From Amycolatopsis antarctica (GTDB lineage: Bacteria; Actinomycetota; Actinomycetes; Mycobacteriales; Pseudonocardiaceae): a DNA stretch of 51,611 nt. The DNA lies in the NCBI RefSeq assembly GCF_002262875.1, contig NZ_NKYE01000023.1, positions 1 through 51,611 of the forward strand, given 5' to 3'. How positions within the stretch are numbered: the stretch's first letter is position 1; each line of letters opens with the position of its first letter. Shown here piece after piece: positions 1 through 8,323 of this stretch. The position numbers and the translations under genes were made by a program. The notes under the pieces are model-generated. The model saw only the letters and a program-made list of their open reading frames with translations. It was not told the origin of the DNA and did not search any database.

Positions 1-60
1 ACGACTCCGCGCGACCCGCACGACGTCCTCACGGAACTCACGGGGATAGGGCTTGGGCAC
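1..60 (-). CDS. IS3-type transposase orfA, 5' end only (cut by window edge)
   Basis: Read on the minus strand from a GTG at 60, the first 20 codons give a peptide containing PKPYPREFREDVVRVAR. This is the typical N-terminus of the small IS3-family orfA protein, the helix-turn-helix part of the transposase that binds the element ends. A GGAAGGA ribosome site lies 8 nt upstream (69-75). Only the start of the gene is inside the window, so whether it is intact is unknown. The family call rests on a short stretch and on recognition of the motif. Confidence 0.72.
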   Translation of the reverse strand, partial: MPKPYPREFREDVVRVARSR

Positions 61-109
61 AGCGACATCCTTCCAGCCTGCACATCAGCAAGCGATCTCA
101 GATGTCACA
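61..109 (-). mobile_element. Probable outer end of the IS element
   Basis: The stretch upstream of the orfA start should hold the terminal inverted repeat of the insertion sequence. On the minus strand a run beginning TGTGACATCTGAGATC starts at 109, and a TG start is usual for IS3 ends. The boundary is an inference: the other end and the target duplication are outside the window. Confidence 0.35.
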
Positions 110-507
110 GATCCCTTCAGCAGCCCCAACCCCTCCACCCACCAACCAACCTGCCAGCACCCTTTTAGCGCATACCCCGCGCACCAGAACCGCGTACTAG
201 TCCCGAGCAGCCGAGGCATCAACGACTGGCGAAGACCGCGCACACCCTCACCAGGTCGTGGAAAAGTGCGCACCGCCACGCCCCGGCCTGCCGATCGCGC
301 GATCGTGACGACGGACGTCGCCCCGGACTACGACCAGGACACTACGAGCCCGCGTCACCCGCACCGCCAACTCGACGACTGATACCGACAAGGCGACAGG
401 ACCAGAAGTTCGCACATCGACACCCTTCGGCACACCCGGCACGAGGCCGTGACAGCAGGGGGACGGCTCCCCCTGAGCACATAGCACCCGTCCGCAGTAG
501 CAAACAG

Positions 508-640
508 GACCACCACCAAACCGCACCAGAGAAACCGTTCCGTGGGGAACTGCCGCTGGTGACCACCACCAGAATTGACCCGTGCGGCGGCAGTTTCCCA
601 CGGCGCGCCGAAGGCGTGCCTGAAACCCAACCAGCCACCC
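508..640 (-). repeat. Left copy of a long hairpin element, inverted relative to the right copy
   Basis: Bases 540-558 and 585-603 form a 19-bp imperfect stem (two G-T type mismatches) around a 26-nt loop. The reverse complement of 508-640 matches about 50045-50178: 24 nt are identical (597-620 against 50065-50088), the stem arms match at most positions, and the loop ends are shared. Homology fades outside these limits. Function unknown. Confidence 0.8.
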
Positions 641-727
641 AGAACGCCAACATTCCAAGGCCCGCAACCACTCCGCCGGTCCCGAGCCCCGAGCCCACAA
701 TGGAGTGCATTACGAGGCGGCCCACCG

Positions 728-1060
728 CGAGGTACAGCGCCGAGAGACGGCGTATCTGCGAGGTAGCGCATCACGGTAGCGCTGTACACCTGGAACACGG
801 CGCATCGCGGGGTACCGCACCTGCGAGCGGCGTACCGCGCGACAACGCACCCACACGCAGCGCATCACGAGGCACGCACCAAGAACCGGCGTACCAGGAC
901 GTGCCGCATCCAGGTGGCAGCGCACCACGAGGTGCCGCAGTGCAACGCAGCGCAATTTCGAGGTACCGCACCACGAGGCAGCGCACCTTTGAGGTGGCGC
1001 ATCACGGCAACGCAGCGCCGTCCAGCGCGGCGCACCGCGAGGTACCCCCCGAGGTGCCCC
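728..1060. repeat. Degenerate 15-16 bp repeat array
   Basis: Many diverged copies of a unit close to CGAGGTACCGCACCA (best copy 959-973) follow each other with a period of about 15-16 bp, with variants such as CGAGGTGCCGCAG, CGAGGCAGCGCACC and TGAGGTGGCGCATCA. The spacing is irregular and the array is not CRISPR-like, having no constant repeat or unique spacers. Translated ORFs over the array are by-products of the repeat. It looks like intergenic repeat DNA of unknown role. Confidence 0.6.
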
Positions 1061-1224
1061 GCCAGCCGAGGTGCCCGCCAGCCGAGGTCTCCCCGTCGAG
1101 AGACCGCGCCCACCTGCCGCACCGAGGACGTACCGCGTTGTCGTATCTGCTCCGGCGAACCTTGCCCTGCGCTTGGGTCGGCGTGGATCAGGTCGTCTGA
1201 GTAGGCGCGTCCGGTGATTGCGGC

Positions 1225-1248
1225 CGCATCGCCACGCGTGGCGATGCG
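1225..1248. terminator. 24-bp perfect palindrome after the SOD-like gene
   Basis: Positions 1225-1248 form a perfect palindrome centred on ACGCGT, 12 nt beyond the stop of the minus-strand gene ending at 1261. It has no U-tract, as is common for actinobacterial terminators. It could also be a protein-binding site. Confidence 0.5.
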
Positions 1249-1260
1249 ACGGGAGTGGCG

Positions 1261-1851
1261 TCAGAAGGCGACGTTGACGCAGGCGGGCCGCTTGCCCGCC
1301 ATCCCGGCGTGACCGGGGTCGGTGTGCGTGTGCGTCTCGTGGATCACCACGGACATCGCCCGCCGTTCGTCGAATCCCCAGTCTACAGTGGACACCGCGA
1401 CGGCGTTGCCGACGGCGTCGGTGGTGAGGTCGAGCCAGATCTCGTTGTCGGGGTTGGCATACGCTGGGTCGACCGAGGGCGTGACCGGATCCTGCTCGTG
1501 CTGGAAGTGCGGACCGGCCGCGTCGCCGGTCGCCCCGCACGGCTTCGTGTGCGCGTGCGCCCCGTACTCCCGGTCGGGCACCAGGCCCCGCACGCTCAGC
1601 AGCGTCGTGGTCCCCAGGAACGACCGCGAGGACACGACCACCCGAGCCTGCGCGCCGACCGGCACCAGCGCCTGGTCGTAGGTGCTCGCCGCCGCACCCG
1701 GCGCGAACTCGGCGAAGGTACCGCCGGCGTGCACCAGGCCGACCCCGATCCGGGGAGCTTCGGACGCCGCGGCGGCGCTGCCGGTCGACGCGATCAGCGC
1801 CGCCGAGGTGGCGAGGAGAGTGGTCATGACGGTGGGAAGGAGACGTCGCAT
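1261..1851 (-). CDS. Secreted superoxide dismutase (Cu/Zn)-like family protein
   Basis: A 196-aa protein with an N-terminal signal peptide (MRRLLPTVMTT followed by a hydrophobic stretch ending in Ala-rich SAAAASEA). The mature part has the Cu/Zn-SOD-like pattern AHAHTKPCG, then AGPHFQHEQ, DNEIWLDLT and VIHETHTHTD, so several metal-ligand histidines are present. Known for the family: exported beta-barrel proteins, only some with real dismutase activity. The ATG at 1851 is chosen because it begins the signal peptide; the frame is open far upstream, but that part is the shadow of the exporter gene. Divergent from the EamA gene. Confidence 0.75.
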   Translation of the reverse strand: MRRLLPTVMTTLLATSAALIASTGSAAAASEAPRIGVGLVHAGGTFAEFAPGAAASTYDQALVPVGAQARVVVSSRSFLGTTTLLSVRGLVPDREYGAHAHTKPCGATGDAAGPHFQHEQDPVTPSVDPAYANPDNEIWLDLTTDAVGNAVAVSTVDWGFDERRAMSVVIHETHTHTDPGHAGMAGKRPACVNVAF

Positions 1852-1974
1852 ACCTACTCGGTAACCCAGCCGATCGGGCGACGCCAGCCGAACCGGCCCA
1901 CTGTCACTCGAACCGGTGGTATTCCACACTGTGGTCTTGACGTCCTCGCGGCGGCAATCCGCCCCGTCCACTCG

Positions 1975-1980
1975 TAACCT
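1975..1980 (+). promoter_or_regulatory. -10 hexamer TAACCT of a leaderless promoter
   Basis: TAACCT lies exactly 6 nt before the GTG at 1987, so transcription should begin at or next to the start codon. No ribosome site is present, which agrees with a leaderless mRNA. Confidence 0.55.
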
Positions 1981-1986
1981 GACCGC

Positions 1987-2922
1987 GTGACATCCAACGC
2001 CGCCGAACCGGCCGACCGGACCTGGCTGATCGCGGTGGCCGCCGCGATGTGGGGCACCGACGGCCTGCTCCGCGTCCCGCTCGCCGACGCGCTGCCCGCC
2101 GCCACAGTGGTGTTCTGGGAGCACCTGCTCGTGGTGGTCGTCCTCCTCCCGTGGCTGCCCTCCGCCGTCCGCGCTCTGCGCCGCTGCGGGCCACGCGAAT
2201 GGGTGGCCGTGCTGGTGATCGGTGGCGGGGCGTCCGCACTCGCCACGGCCCTGTTCACCGCCGCCTTCGCCACCGGCGACCCGGTGACCCCGCTGGTCCT
2301 GCAGCAGCTGCAACCCCTGTTCGCGCTCCTGGCTGCCTTCTTCCTGCTCGGCGAACGCCTGCGCGCCGGCTACGCCCTGTTCGCCCTGCCCGCGCTCGCC
2401 GGAGCGTGGCTGCTTGCCTTCCGAAACCCGTTGCAGATCGAACTGTCGGCGGCCCGCGCCGCGCTGCTCGCCGTCGGTGCCGCCGCGCTCTGGGCCGCCG
2501 GGACGGTACTCGGCAGGCTGGTGTCGGCGAAGCTGCCCGCCCGCGACGTCACCGTGCTGCGGTTCGGCATCGGCCTGCCGGTCGCCGCCGGCATCGTCAC
2601 GGTCCAGGGCGGGGCGTTCGCGGTCGGCTGGGCCAACGCGCCCGGGCTGGCGCTGCTGGCCTTCGTGCCCGGACTGCTCGCGCTGAGCCTCTACTACCTC
2701 GGCCTGCGGTCCACCCCTGCCGCCAGGGCGACCCTCGCCGAACTCGCGTTCCCCGTCACCGCCGCACTGCTCGGCGTCACCTTCCTCGACGCGACGCTGA
2801 GCGTGACCCAGTGGATCGGCCTGCTGGTCGTCGTCACCGCGGTGACCGCACTGAGCTGGCACGAGAAGGTGCGCCGCACGCCGATGGTGCGCACCGACCT
2901 GCCCGAGCTGTCCGCGAAATAG
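1987..2922 (+). CDS. EamA/DMT-family exporter
   Basis: A 311-aa integral membrane protein with about ten hydrophobic segments arranged as two repeated halves, typical of the drug/metabolite transporter superfamily (EamA). The N-terminal half contains AAMWGTDGLLRVPL and the C-terminal half LYYLGLRSTPAARATLAEL, a common EamA signature region before the last helices. It probably exports small metabolites; the substrate cannot be told. The GTG start is supported by a -10 box 6 nt upstream. It stands alone, divergent from the SOD-like gene and 175 nt before the ABC operon. Confidence 0.85.
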   Translation: MTSNAAEPADRTWLIAVAAAMWGTDGLLRVPLADALPAATVVFWEHLLVVVVLLPWLPSAVRALRRCGPREWVAVLVIGGGASALATALFTAAFATGDPVTPLVLQQLQPLFALLAAFFLLGERLRAGYALFALPALAGAWLLAFRNPLQIELSAARAALLAVGAAALWAAGTVLGRLVSAKLPARDVTVLRFGIGLPVAAGIVTVQGGAFAVGWANAPGLALLAFVPGLLALSLYYLGLRSTPAARATLAELAFPVTAALLGVTFLDATLSVTQWIGLLVVVTAVTALSWHEKVRRTPMVRTDLPELSAK

Positions 2923-3097
2923 CCCACAGGCCCCCGAGTTGTCCACAGGTCTCCACCTGGGCATCGGGAAACTCGTCGACGAGATTCCTCGCAGCCGGCC
3001 GGTTGACATTCGTCATCCAGGACCGGTGACGCCGCCGCACTACCCGCCGCCCGCCGCCCGCGACATCGTTGCTCTCACGGCGAAACGGGAGGCCACG

Positions 3098-4015
3098 GTG
3101 ACAGAGCAGCAGACGGTACTGCGGGTGCGCGGAGCACAGCACAGCTACGGACGGACGGTCGCGCTCGACGGCGTGGACCTCGACGTCGGCGCGGGCGAGT
3201 GCGTGGCCCTGCTCGGCCCCAACGGTGCGGGGAAGACGACGCTGGTGAACCTGGCGATCGGGCTGCTCACCCCGCAGGGCGGCGAATTCCGTTGCAACGG
3301 CGGCAATCCCCGCGACGCGGCCGCGCGGCGCAGGCTCGGCGTCGTGCAGCAGACGCTGGGCTTCCCGACGACGCTGAAGGTCGGCGAACTCGTCACCGGT
3401 GCCGCCATCCGGGCGGGCCGCCATCGCGGCGCCGCCGGGCCGGTGCTGGCCGAGCTGGACCTGACGGACCTGGCGGGCCGTCGCGCGACGAAGCTCTCCG
3501 GCGGCCAGCGGCAGCGGGTGCAGCTCGCGATGGCGCTCGTCGCCGACCCGGCCCTGCTCGTGCTGGACGAACCGACCGCCGGACTCGACGTGCCCACGCG
3601 GCAACGGTTCTGGCGGATCATCGACGCCCGCCGCGACCGTGGCACGGGGGTGCTGGTGACCACCCACCTCATCGACGAGGCGGGTTCCGTCGCCGACCGC
3701 GTGGTGGTGATCGACGGCGGCACCATCGTCGCCGAGGGCACCCCGGCCGACCTGATGTCGCGGTTGCCCGACCGGACGGTCGTCGCCCGCACCCGACTCG
3801 ACGACGCGCAACTCGCGCGGCTCCCGGGGGTCGCCTCGGTCGGCCGGGACGGTGAGCACGTGCGGCTCACCACCCGGTCGCCCGAGGCGCTGGTCGGCGC
3901 CCTCCTCGCGGCCGACGGCGACCTCAGCGACCTCCGCGTCGACGGCGCGGGCCTGGAAGAGGCCGTGGTCAGCCTGACCCGCCTGGCCCACCCGGCGCGG
4001 GCGGAAGTGGCATGA
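3098..4015 (+). CDS. ABC-2 type exporter, ATP-binding protein (DrrA-like)
   Basis: A 305-aa ABC ATPase with Walker A GPNGAGKTT, signature LSGGQRQRVQLA, Walker B LLVLDEPTAGLD and a C-terminal extension of about 80 residues as in DrrA/NatA-type exporters. It powers the permease encoded 76 nt downstream. The GTG at 3098 is chosen for the GGGAGG ribosome site 5 nt upstream; the frame is open to 2939 but that part is not protein-like. First gene of an apparent operon ATPase-permease-histidine kinase-response regulator. Confidence 0.9.
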   Translation: MTEQQTVLRVRGAQHSYGRTVALDGVDLDVGAGECVALLGPNGAGKTTLVNLAIGLLTPQGGEFRCNGGNPRDAAARRRLGVVQQTLGFPTTLKVGELVTGAAIRAGRHRGAAGPVLAELDLTDLAGRRATKLSGGQRQRVQLAMALVADPALLVLDEPTAGLDVPTRQRFWRIIDARRDRGTGVLVTTHLIDEAGSVADRVVVIDGGTIVAEGTPADLMSRLPDRTVVARTRLDDAQLARLPGVASVGRDGEHVRLTTRSPEALVGALLAADGDLSDLRVDGAGLEEAVVSLTRLAHPARAEVA

Positions 4016-4091
4016 CGTCCCACCCGCGCGAACCCCACCCGAATCCCGACACCGGTGCCTGCCCGGCACCCGCGAACAGGAGTGCCGACCG

Positions 4092-4838
4092 ATGACCGCT
4101 CTCGCCGCCCGGATCTTCCGGGTCGAACTGTCCGAGGATCTCAAAGGAATCGTCCGGGAACCGGCCGCGCTGTTCTTCTCGGTCGTGCTGCCGGTCGCGT
4201 TCTTCGCTGTCTTCGCGTCGATCTTCGGTGCCCAGCAGAGCGGACCGCTTCCCGGCGGCACGATCATGCTCGCCACCTTCGGTGCCTACGGGGTGCTGGC
4301 CGTGACGCTGATGAACCCGGGTATCGGCGTGGCGACGGACCGGCAGATCGGCTGGCTGCGCGCCAAGCGCGTGTCGGCGGTGCCGCCCTGGCTGACGCTG
4401 TCGGCGAAGGTCGCCGCCGCGCTGCCCTACGCGGCCGGGGTGTTCGGCGCCATGGTGCTGGCCTCGGCGCTGACCGGCACCCTGGACGCGTCGCCGGGGC
4501 AGCTCGTGCGGGTCGGGGCCGTGCTGCTGGTCGGCTCGCTGCCGTTCGCGCTGCTGGGCCTCGCCGTCGGTTTCCAGGCTGGCACCAATGCCGCCGTGGC
4601 GATCCTCAACGGCGTGCTGATGCCGTGCGCGGTGGTGTCCGGGCTGTGGATGCCCTTGGAGATCCTGCCCGCGTTCTTCGGCGACGTCGCGGTGTTCCTG
4701 CCCACGTACCATCTGTCCCAGCTGGCGCAGGCCCAGCTCGACGGGGGTGAGACGCTCGTGCACGTGCTCTTCCTGCTCGGGACGGCGGTCGTCGCCGGGG
4801 CACTCGCCGCCGCGTCCTACCGCAGGGCGAGGATCTGA
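4092..4838 (+). CDS. ABC-2 type exporter, permease
   Basis: A 248-aa membrane protein with about six hydrophobic segments (for example LFFSVVLPVAFFAVFASIF) and the ABC2_membrane layout, including the late SGLWMPLEILP segment common in DrrB-like permeases. It forms the membrane channel for the ATPase upstream. An AGGAG site precedes the ATG. The next gene starts 4 nt after its stop, so it is very likely co-transcribed with the two-component genes. Confidence 0.88.
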   Translation: MTALAARIFRVELSEDLKGIVREPAALFFSVVLPVAFFAVFASIFGAQQSGPLPGGTIMLATFGAYGVLAVTLMNPGIGVATDRQIGWLRAKRVSAVPPWLTLSAKVAAALPYAAGVFGAMVLASALTGTLDASPGQLVRVGAVLLVGSLPFALLGLAVGFQAGTNAAVAILNGVLMPCAVVSGLWMPLEILPAFFGDVAVFLPTYHLSQLAQAQLDGGETLVHVLFLLGTAVVAGALAAASYRRARI

Positions 4839-4842
4839 CGCG

Positions 4843-5952
4843 ATGAGCACGGTGGAGCCCCGGGCAGGCCGGGACCGGGTCCGGATCTGGCACTGGGTTC
4901 ACCTGGTCTACCTGGTTTTCCTTTTCGCCCAGCCGGGTTTCGACCCGGCGAGCGGAGCCCTGGACTGGGTGCTGGCCTCGGTGGTGGCGGCGCTGGCCGT
5001 GGCCGTGTACGTGGCCGCCACCCTCGCCGACACGGCGCGGGTGCGCTGGGTGGGCGCCCTGCCGATGGCCGCGCTGGCCACACTCGCCGCCCCGCTCAAC
5101 GCCTCGGCGACCGTGCTGTTCATCTACTCCGCCGCCTTCGCCGGTTCCTGCGAGACCCGACGGTTCGCTTTGCGCTGGTTCGCAACCCTGTCGCTGCTGA
5201 CGGTGGCGCTGGCGTTCGTGTCGCAGACGCCGATGCCGTACCGGCTGTGGAGCGTCCTGCCGCCGCTGCTGCTGATCTGGGTCGTCGGGTTCTCGGTGAT
5301 CGCGGAGGCCGACAAGGACCGGGAGTCGGCCGAACTGCGGCTGCGCAACGCCAGGATCGAGCACCTGGCGACGGTCTCCGAACGCGAACGCATCGCCAGG
5401 GACCTGCACGACCTGCTCGGGCATTCGCTGACCGCCGTGGTGGTGCGGGCGCAGTTGCTGCGCGAGCTGGTGGCGGGCGACCCGGCACGCGCGGCCGAGG
5501 AGGCCGCGGAGATCGAGCGGACGGCCCGCGAGGCGCTGAGCGAGGTTCGTAGTGCCGTCACCGGTTGGCGGCGGGCGAGCCTGGACGCCGAACTGGAAGC
5601 CGGGCGTGGAACGCTGCGCAGCGTGGGCGTGGAGCTGGACGTGGAGAGGGAACCCGGGTTGACCCTCGTCGGCTCCACCGAGCACGAACTGGCGGGCGCG
5701 CTGCGCGAGGCGCTGACCAACGTCGCGCGGCACGCCGACGCCCGCACCTGCCGGGTGGCGCTGACGCGGCGGGACGGGGAGCTGCGGCTGACCGTCGCCG
5801 ACGACGGGATCGGCCTGCGCGCACGGGGACGGGAGGGCAACGGCATCGCCGGGATGCGCGACCGGGTCGCGGTACTGGGTGGAACCATTCGCCTGCAAGG
5901 GGAACGAGGTACGACGGTGACGATCGCCGTGCCGCTGGAGGTGGCGGTGTGA
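4843..5952 (+). CDS. Sensor histidine kinase (HisKA_3, DesK/NarX type)
   Basis: A 369-aa kinase with five to six N-terminal membrane segments (about residues 15-150), a short coiled linker (DKDRESAELRLRNARIEHLA), the HisKA_3 box ERIARDLHDLLGHSLTAV with phospho-acceptor His189, and a HATPase domain (ALREALTNVARHA, then DDGIGLRARGREGNGIAGM). This is the family that often senses membrane or drug stress and sits beside ABC exporters. The ATG has a GCGAGGA site 8 nt upstream. Its stop overlaps the response-regulator start, so the two are translationally coupled. Confidence 0.92.
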   Translation: MSTVEPRAGRDRVRIWHWVHLVYLVFLFAQPGFDPASGALDWVLASVVAALAVAVYVAATLADTARVRWVGALPMAALATLAAPLNASATVLFIYSAAFAGSCETRRFALRWFATLSLLTVALAFVSQTPMPYRLWSVLPPLLLIWVVGFSVIAEADKDRESAELRLRNARIEHLATVSERERIARDLHDLLGHSLTAVVVRAQLLRELVAGDPARAAEEAAEIERTAREALSEVRSAVTGWRRASLDAELEAGRGTLRSVGVELDVEREPGLTLVGSTEHELAGALREALTNVARHADARTCRVALTRRDGELRLTVADDGIGLRARGREGNGIAGMRDRVAVLGGTIRLQGERGTTVTIAVPLEVAV

Positions 5953-6572
5953 GCGGGTCCGCGAGCGGGACGATCCGGGTGGTACTCGCCGAGGACCAGG
6001 GGATGGTGCTCGGTGCGTTCGCCCAGCTTCTCGGTCTCCAGCCGGACATCGAGGTGGTCGCCACGGCCGTCGACGGGGAGCAGGCGCTGCGTGCCGTCGC
6101 CGAGCACCGGCCGGACGTGCTGCTCACCGACGTGGAGATGCCCGGGCGGAGCGGGCTCGACGTGGCCGCCGAACTGCACCGGATCGGCGACCCGGTGCGC
6201 ATCCTGATCGTCACCACCTTCGCCAGGTCCGGGTATCTGCGCCGGGCCCTGGACTCCGGGGTCTCCGGTTACGTGCTCAAGGACGCGCCGATCGGGGAAC
6301 TGGTGGCGGCGCTGCGGCGGGTGCATGCCGGCGAGCGGGTCGTCGCGCCGGAGCTGGCCGTCGCCGCCTGGGACCGGGCAGACCCGCTGACCGAACGCGA
6401 ACGGGCACTCCTGCGCGAGGTGGCCACCGGTGCGTCCAATGTGGACATCGCCGCCCGGCTCAACCTCGCCGAGGGCACGGTGCGCAACTACCTGTCGAAC
6501 GCGATGACGAAGCTCGACGCCCGCAACCGTGCCGAAGCCGCCCGCGTCGCGGCCGAACGCGGCTGGCTCTGA
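5949..6572 (+). CDS. Response regulator, NarL/LuxR family
   Basis: A 207-aa regulator with a receiver domain (acidic residues E15/D16, phospho-acceptor Asp61 in LLTDVEMPG, Lys in YVLKDAP) and a C-terminal LuxR HTH (LTERERALLREVATGASNVDIA, continuing to AEGTVRNYLS). It starts at a GTG that overlaps the kinase stop by 4 nt, with GGAGGTG upstream at 5937. It most likely controls the exporter operon in answer to the upstream kinase; that target is inferred from position. Confidence 0.92.
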   Translation: MSGSASGTIRVVLAEDQGMVLGAFAQLLGLQPDIEVVATAVDGEQALRAVAEHRPDVLLTDVEMPGRSGLDVAAELHRIGDPVRILIVTTFARSGYLRRALDSGVSGYVLKDAPIGELVAALRRVHAGERVVAPELAVAAWDRADPLTERERALLREVATGASNVDIAARLNLAEGTVRNYLSNAMTKLDARNRAEAARVAAERGWL

Positions 6573-6810
6573 AGCCTGCCGGAAACCTCGTCGCAAAGCC
6601 GTTCGGCCCACTGCCGCAATGGGCGACATTGGTATGAATGGCGGTACCGTCGGCCTGATTCCCATTCTTTGAGTTAATCCTGTTCCACCTGCTGAAACAT
6701 TGGAACTTTCGTAGCTTACAGGCGCCTTTCCTGCGGGTATTTTTTTCGATGAACGGCACCTTTGTGTCAGCCATCGGCATGTCGCATTCCCTGGGCAGGA
6801 AGGACCATCC
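6573..6810 (+). promoter_or_regulatory. AT-richer leader region before the subtilase gene
   Basis: This 238-nt gap is markedly richer in A/T than its surroundings, with runs such as TATTTTTTTCG near 6739. It must carry the promoter of the protease gene. I cannot assign a clear -35/-10 pair or a riboswitch. Confidence 0.4.
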
Positions 6811-8250
6811 GTGAAACGGACCAACGGCAAGGGGCTCGCGCTCGTTCTCGCCGGTGCATTCGGGATCGCCGGGGTCGCGCTGACCGCCGTGCCCGCCGCG
6901 GCCGAGCAGGCCGCCGGACCGGACCTTCCGCAGAGCACCGGCAGCACCCAGCTCATCGTCGCCTACAAGTCGGGCGACGCCGCCAAGGTCGAGCGGGACG
7001 CCGCCGGCACCGCCTCGGCGGCCACCGGGGCCGCCACGTTCCAGCGCCGCACCGCCACCGGCGCGGCGGTGGTGGACCTGGGGACCTCGGACGCCGGCGC
7101 GGTCGACGCGGCGCTCGCCGGGTTCCGGGCCGACCCGGACGTCGCCTACGTGGAGGTCGACCAGCGGCTCACCGCGCTCGCCGCGCCGGACGACCCCGAG
7201 TACCCGAAGCAGTGGGACTTCAGCGAGGCGGCCGCGGGAATGAACGTCCCCGGTGCCTGGGACGCGGGCGCGACCGGTGAGGGCGCCGTCGTCGCGGTGC
7301 TGGACACCGGTTACGCCGCGCATTCCGACGTCGAGGGGAACGTCCTGCCCGGTTACGACATGATCGCCGACCCGGTGACCGCCCGGGACAACGACGGCCG
7401 GGACGCGAACGCCGCCGACGAGGGCGACTGGGCCGAGGCCGACGGCGCGTGCGGACCGGATTCCAAGCGCACCAACTCGTCCTGGCACGGCACGCACGTC
7501 GCGGGCACCGTGGCCGCCACCGCGAACAACGCCGTCGGCGTCGCGGGCGTCGCGCACACGGCGAAGGTGCAGCCGGTCCGCGTGCTCGGCCGCTGCGGCG
7601 GCATGACCTCCGACATCGCCGACGGCATCGTCTGGGCCTCCGGCGGTGAGGTCGAGGGCCTGCCGGTCAACCCGACACCGGCCAAGGTGATCAACCTGAG
7701 CCTCGGCGGCCCCGGCGTCTGCGGGGTCACCACGCAGGCCGCCATCGACGGTGCCGTCGCCCGCGGCACCTCGGTGGTCGTCGCCGCCGGCAACAGCGAC
7801 CAGGACACCTCGCTGTTCACCCCGGCCAACTGCAACAACGTCATCACCGTCGGCGCGAGCAACCGGGCCGGGGACAAGGCGTTCTACTCGAACTGGGGCG
7901 AGCTCGTCGACGTGACGGCGCCCGGCGGTCAGATCCGCGAGGAGAGCGACACGCCCGGCACCATCACCACGCCGGAGAACGGCATCCTGTCCACGGTGAA
8001 CCTCGGCGAGACCACCCCGGGCGACGAGGGCTACAAGCCGATGATGGGCACGAGCATGGCCGCGCCGCACGTGGCCGGACTGGCCGCGCTGATGCTCGGC
8101 AAGGACGCCGAACTGGCCCCCGCCGCGGTCGAGGACCTGCTCAAGGCCAACGCCCGCCCGATCCCCGGCGTCTGCGCCGAGGGTTGCGGTGCGGGGCTCG
8201 CCGATGCGACGAAGACGGTGGCCGCGGTCGGCGCCACGGCGGCACCCTGA
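6811..8250 (+). CDS. Secreted subtilisin-like serine protease (S8)
   Basis: A 479-aa pre-pro-protease. Residues 1-30 are a signal peptide (KRTNGKGLALVLAGAFGIAG). An I9-like propeptide follows, with DVAYVEVDQRL at its end. The catalytic domain carries Asp165 in AVLDTGYAAHSD, His226 in WHGTHVAGTVAA and Ser415 in GTSMAAPHVAGLAAL. Cysteines near CGPDSK, GRCGGM, GVCGVT and PANCNN suggest disulfides, usual in exported actinobacterial subtilases. GTG start with an AGGAAGG site upstream. Single gene with its own long leader. Confidence 0.95.
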   Translation: MKRTNGKGLALVLAGAFGIAGVALTAVPAAAEQAAGPDLPQSTGSTQLIVAYKSGDAAKVERDAAGTASAATGAATFQRRTATGAAVVDLGTSDAGAVDAALAGFRADPDVAYVEVDQRLTALAAPDDPEYPKQWDFSEAAAGMNVPGAWDAGATGEGAVVAVLDTGYAAHSDVEGNVLPGYDMIADPVTARDNDGRDANAADEGDWAEADGACGPDSKRTNSSWHGTHVAGTVAATANNAVGVAGVAHTAKVQPVRVLGRCGGMTSDIADGIVWASGGEVEGLPVNPTPAKVINLSLGGPGVCGVTTQAAIDGAVARGTSVVVAAGNSDQDTSLFTPANCNNVITVGASNRAGDKAFYSNWGELVDVTAPGGQIREESDTPGTITTPENGILSTVNLGETTPGDEGYKPMMGTSMAAPHVAGLAALMLGKDAELAPAAVEDLLKANARPIPGVCAEGCGAGLADATKTVAAVGATAAP

Positions 8251-8265
8251 GCGAAGGGAACCGAC

Positions 8266-8291
8266 GGCCGGGGCGCGACCGCGTCCCGGCC
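8266..8291. terminator. Terminator hairpin between convergent genes
   Basis: A 12-bp stem (8266-8277 with 8280-8291, one G-T pair) lies just past the subtilase stop and faces the GNAT stop. It probably serves both strands. Confidence 0.6.
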
Positions 8292-8323
8292 TCCTTCCCG
8301 GCGCGAGCGTCGGTGCGGGCCGG

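Larger units (their letters stand above)
110..1260. other. Gene-free left region
   Basis: About 1.15 kb without a convincing gene. ORFs in all frames here have composition unlike the neighbours (rich in Arg, Pro, Cys, Trp), carry no recognisable domain and have no ribosome site or leaderless -10. The region holds a large hairpin element (540-603), a degenerate short-repeat array (about 728-1060) and a perfect palindrome (1225-1248). From 110 to about 505 I see nothing specific. Confidence 0.6.

Noticed and set aside
53..382. 109-codon plus-strand ORF at the left edge
   Set aside because: It overlaps the orfA start on the other strand, has no ribosome site or domain and has Pro/His/Thr-rich random composition.
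728..1060. CRISPR array
   Set aside because: Units are adjacent and degenerate without unique spacers, and no cas genes are present. The Cas4-like protein at 48289 is far away and has no cas neighbours.
3002..3007. TTGACA as -35 of the ABC operon
   Set aside because: The hexamer is perfect but no TANNNT lies 16-19 bp downstream, so the promoter is not assigned.
1852..3009. Upstream part of a 582-codon minus-strand open frame ending at 1261
   Set aside because: This part is antisense to the EamA gene, has Gln/Arg/Gly-rich shadow composition, and the signal peptide of the real gene begins at 1851.
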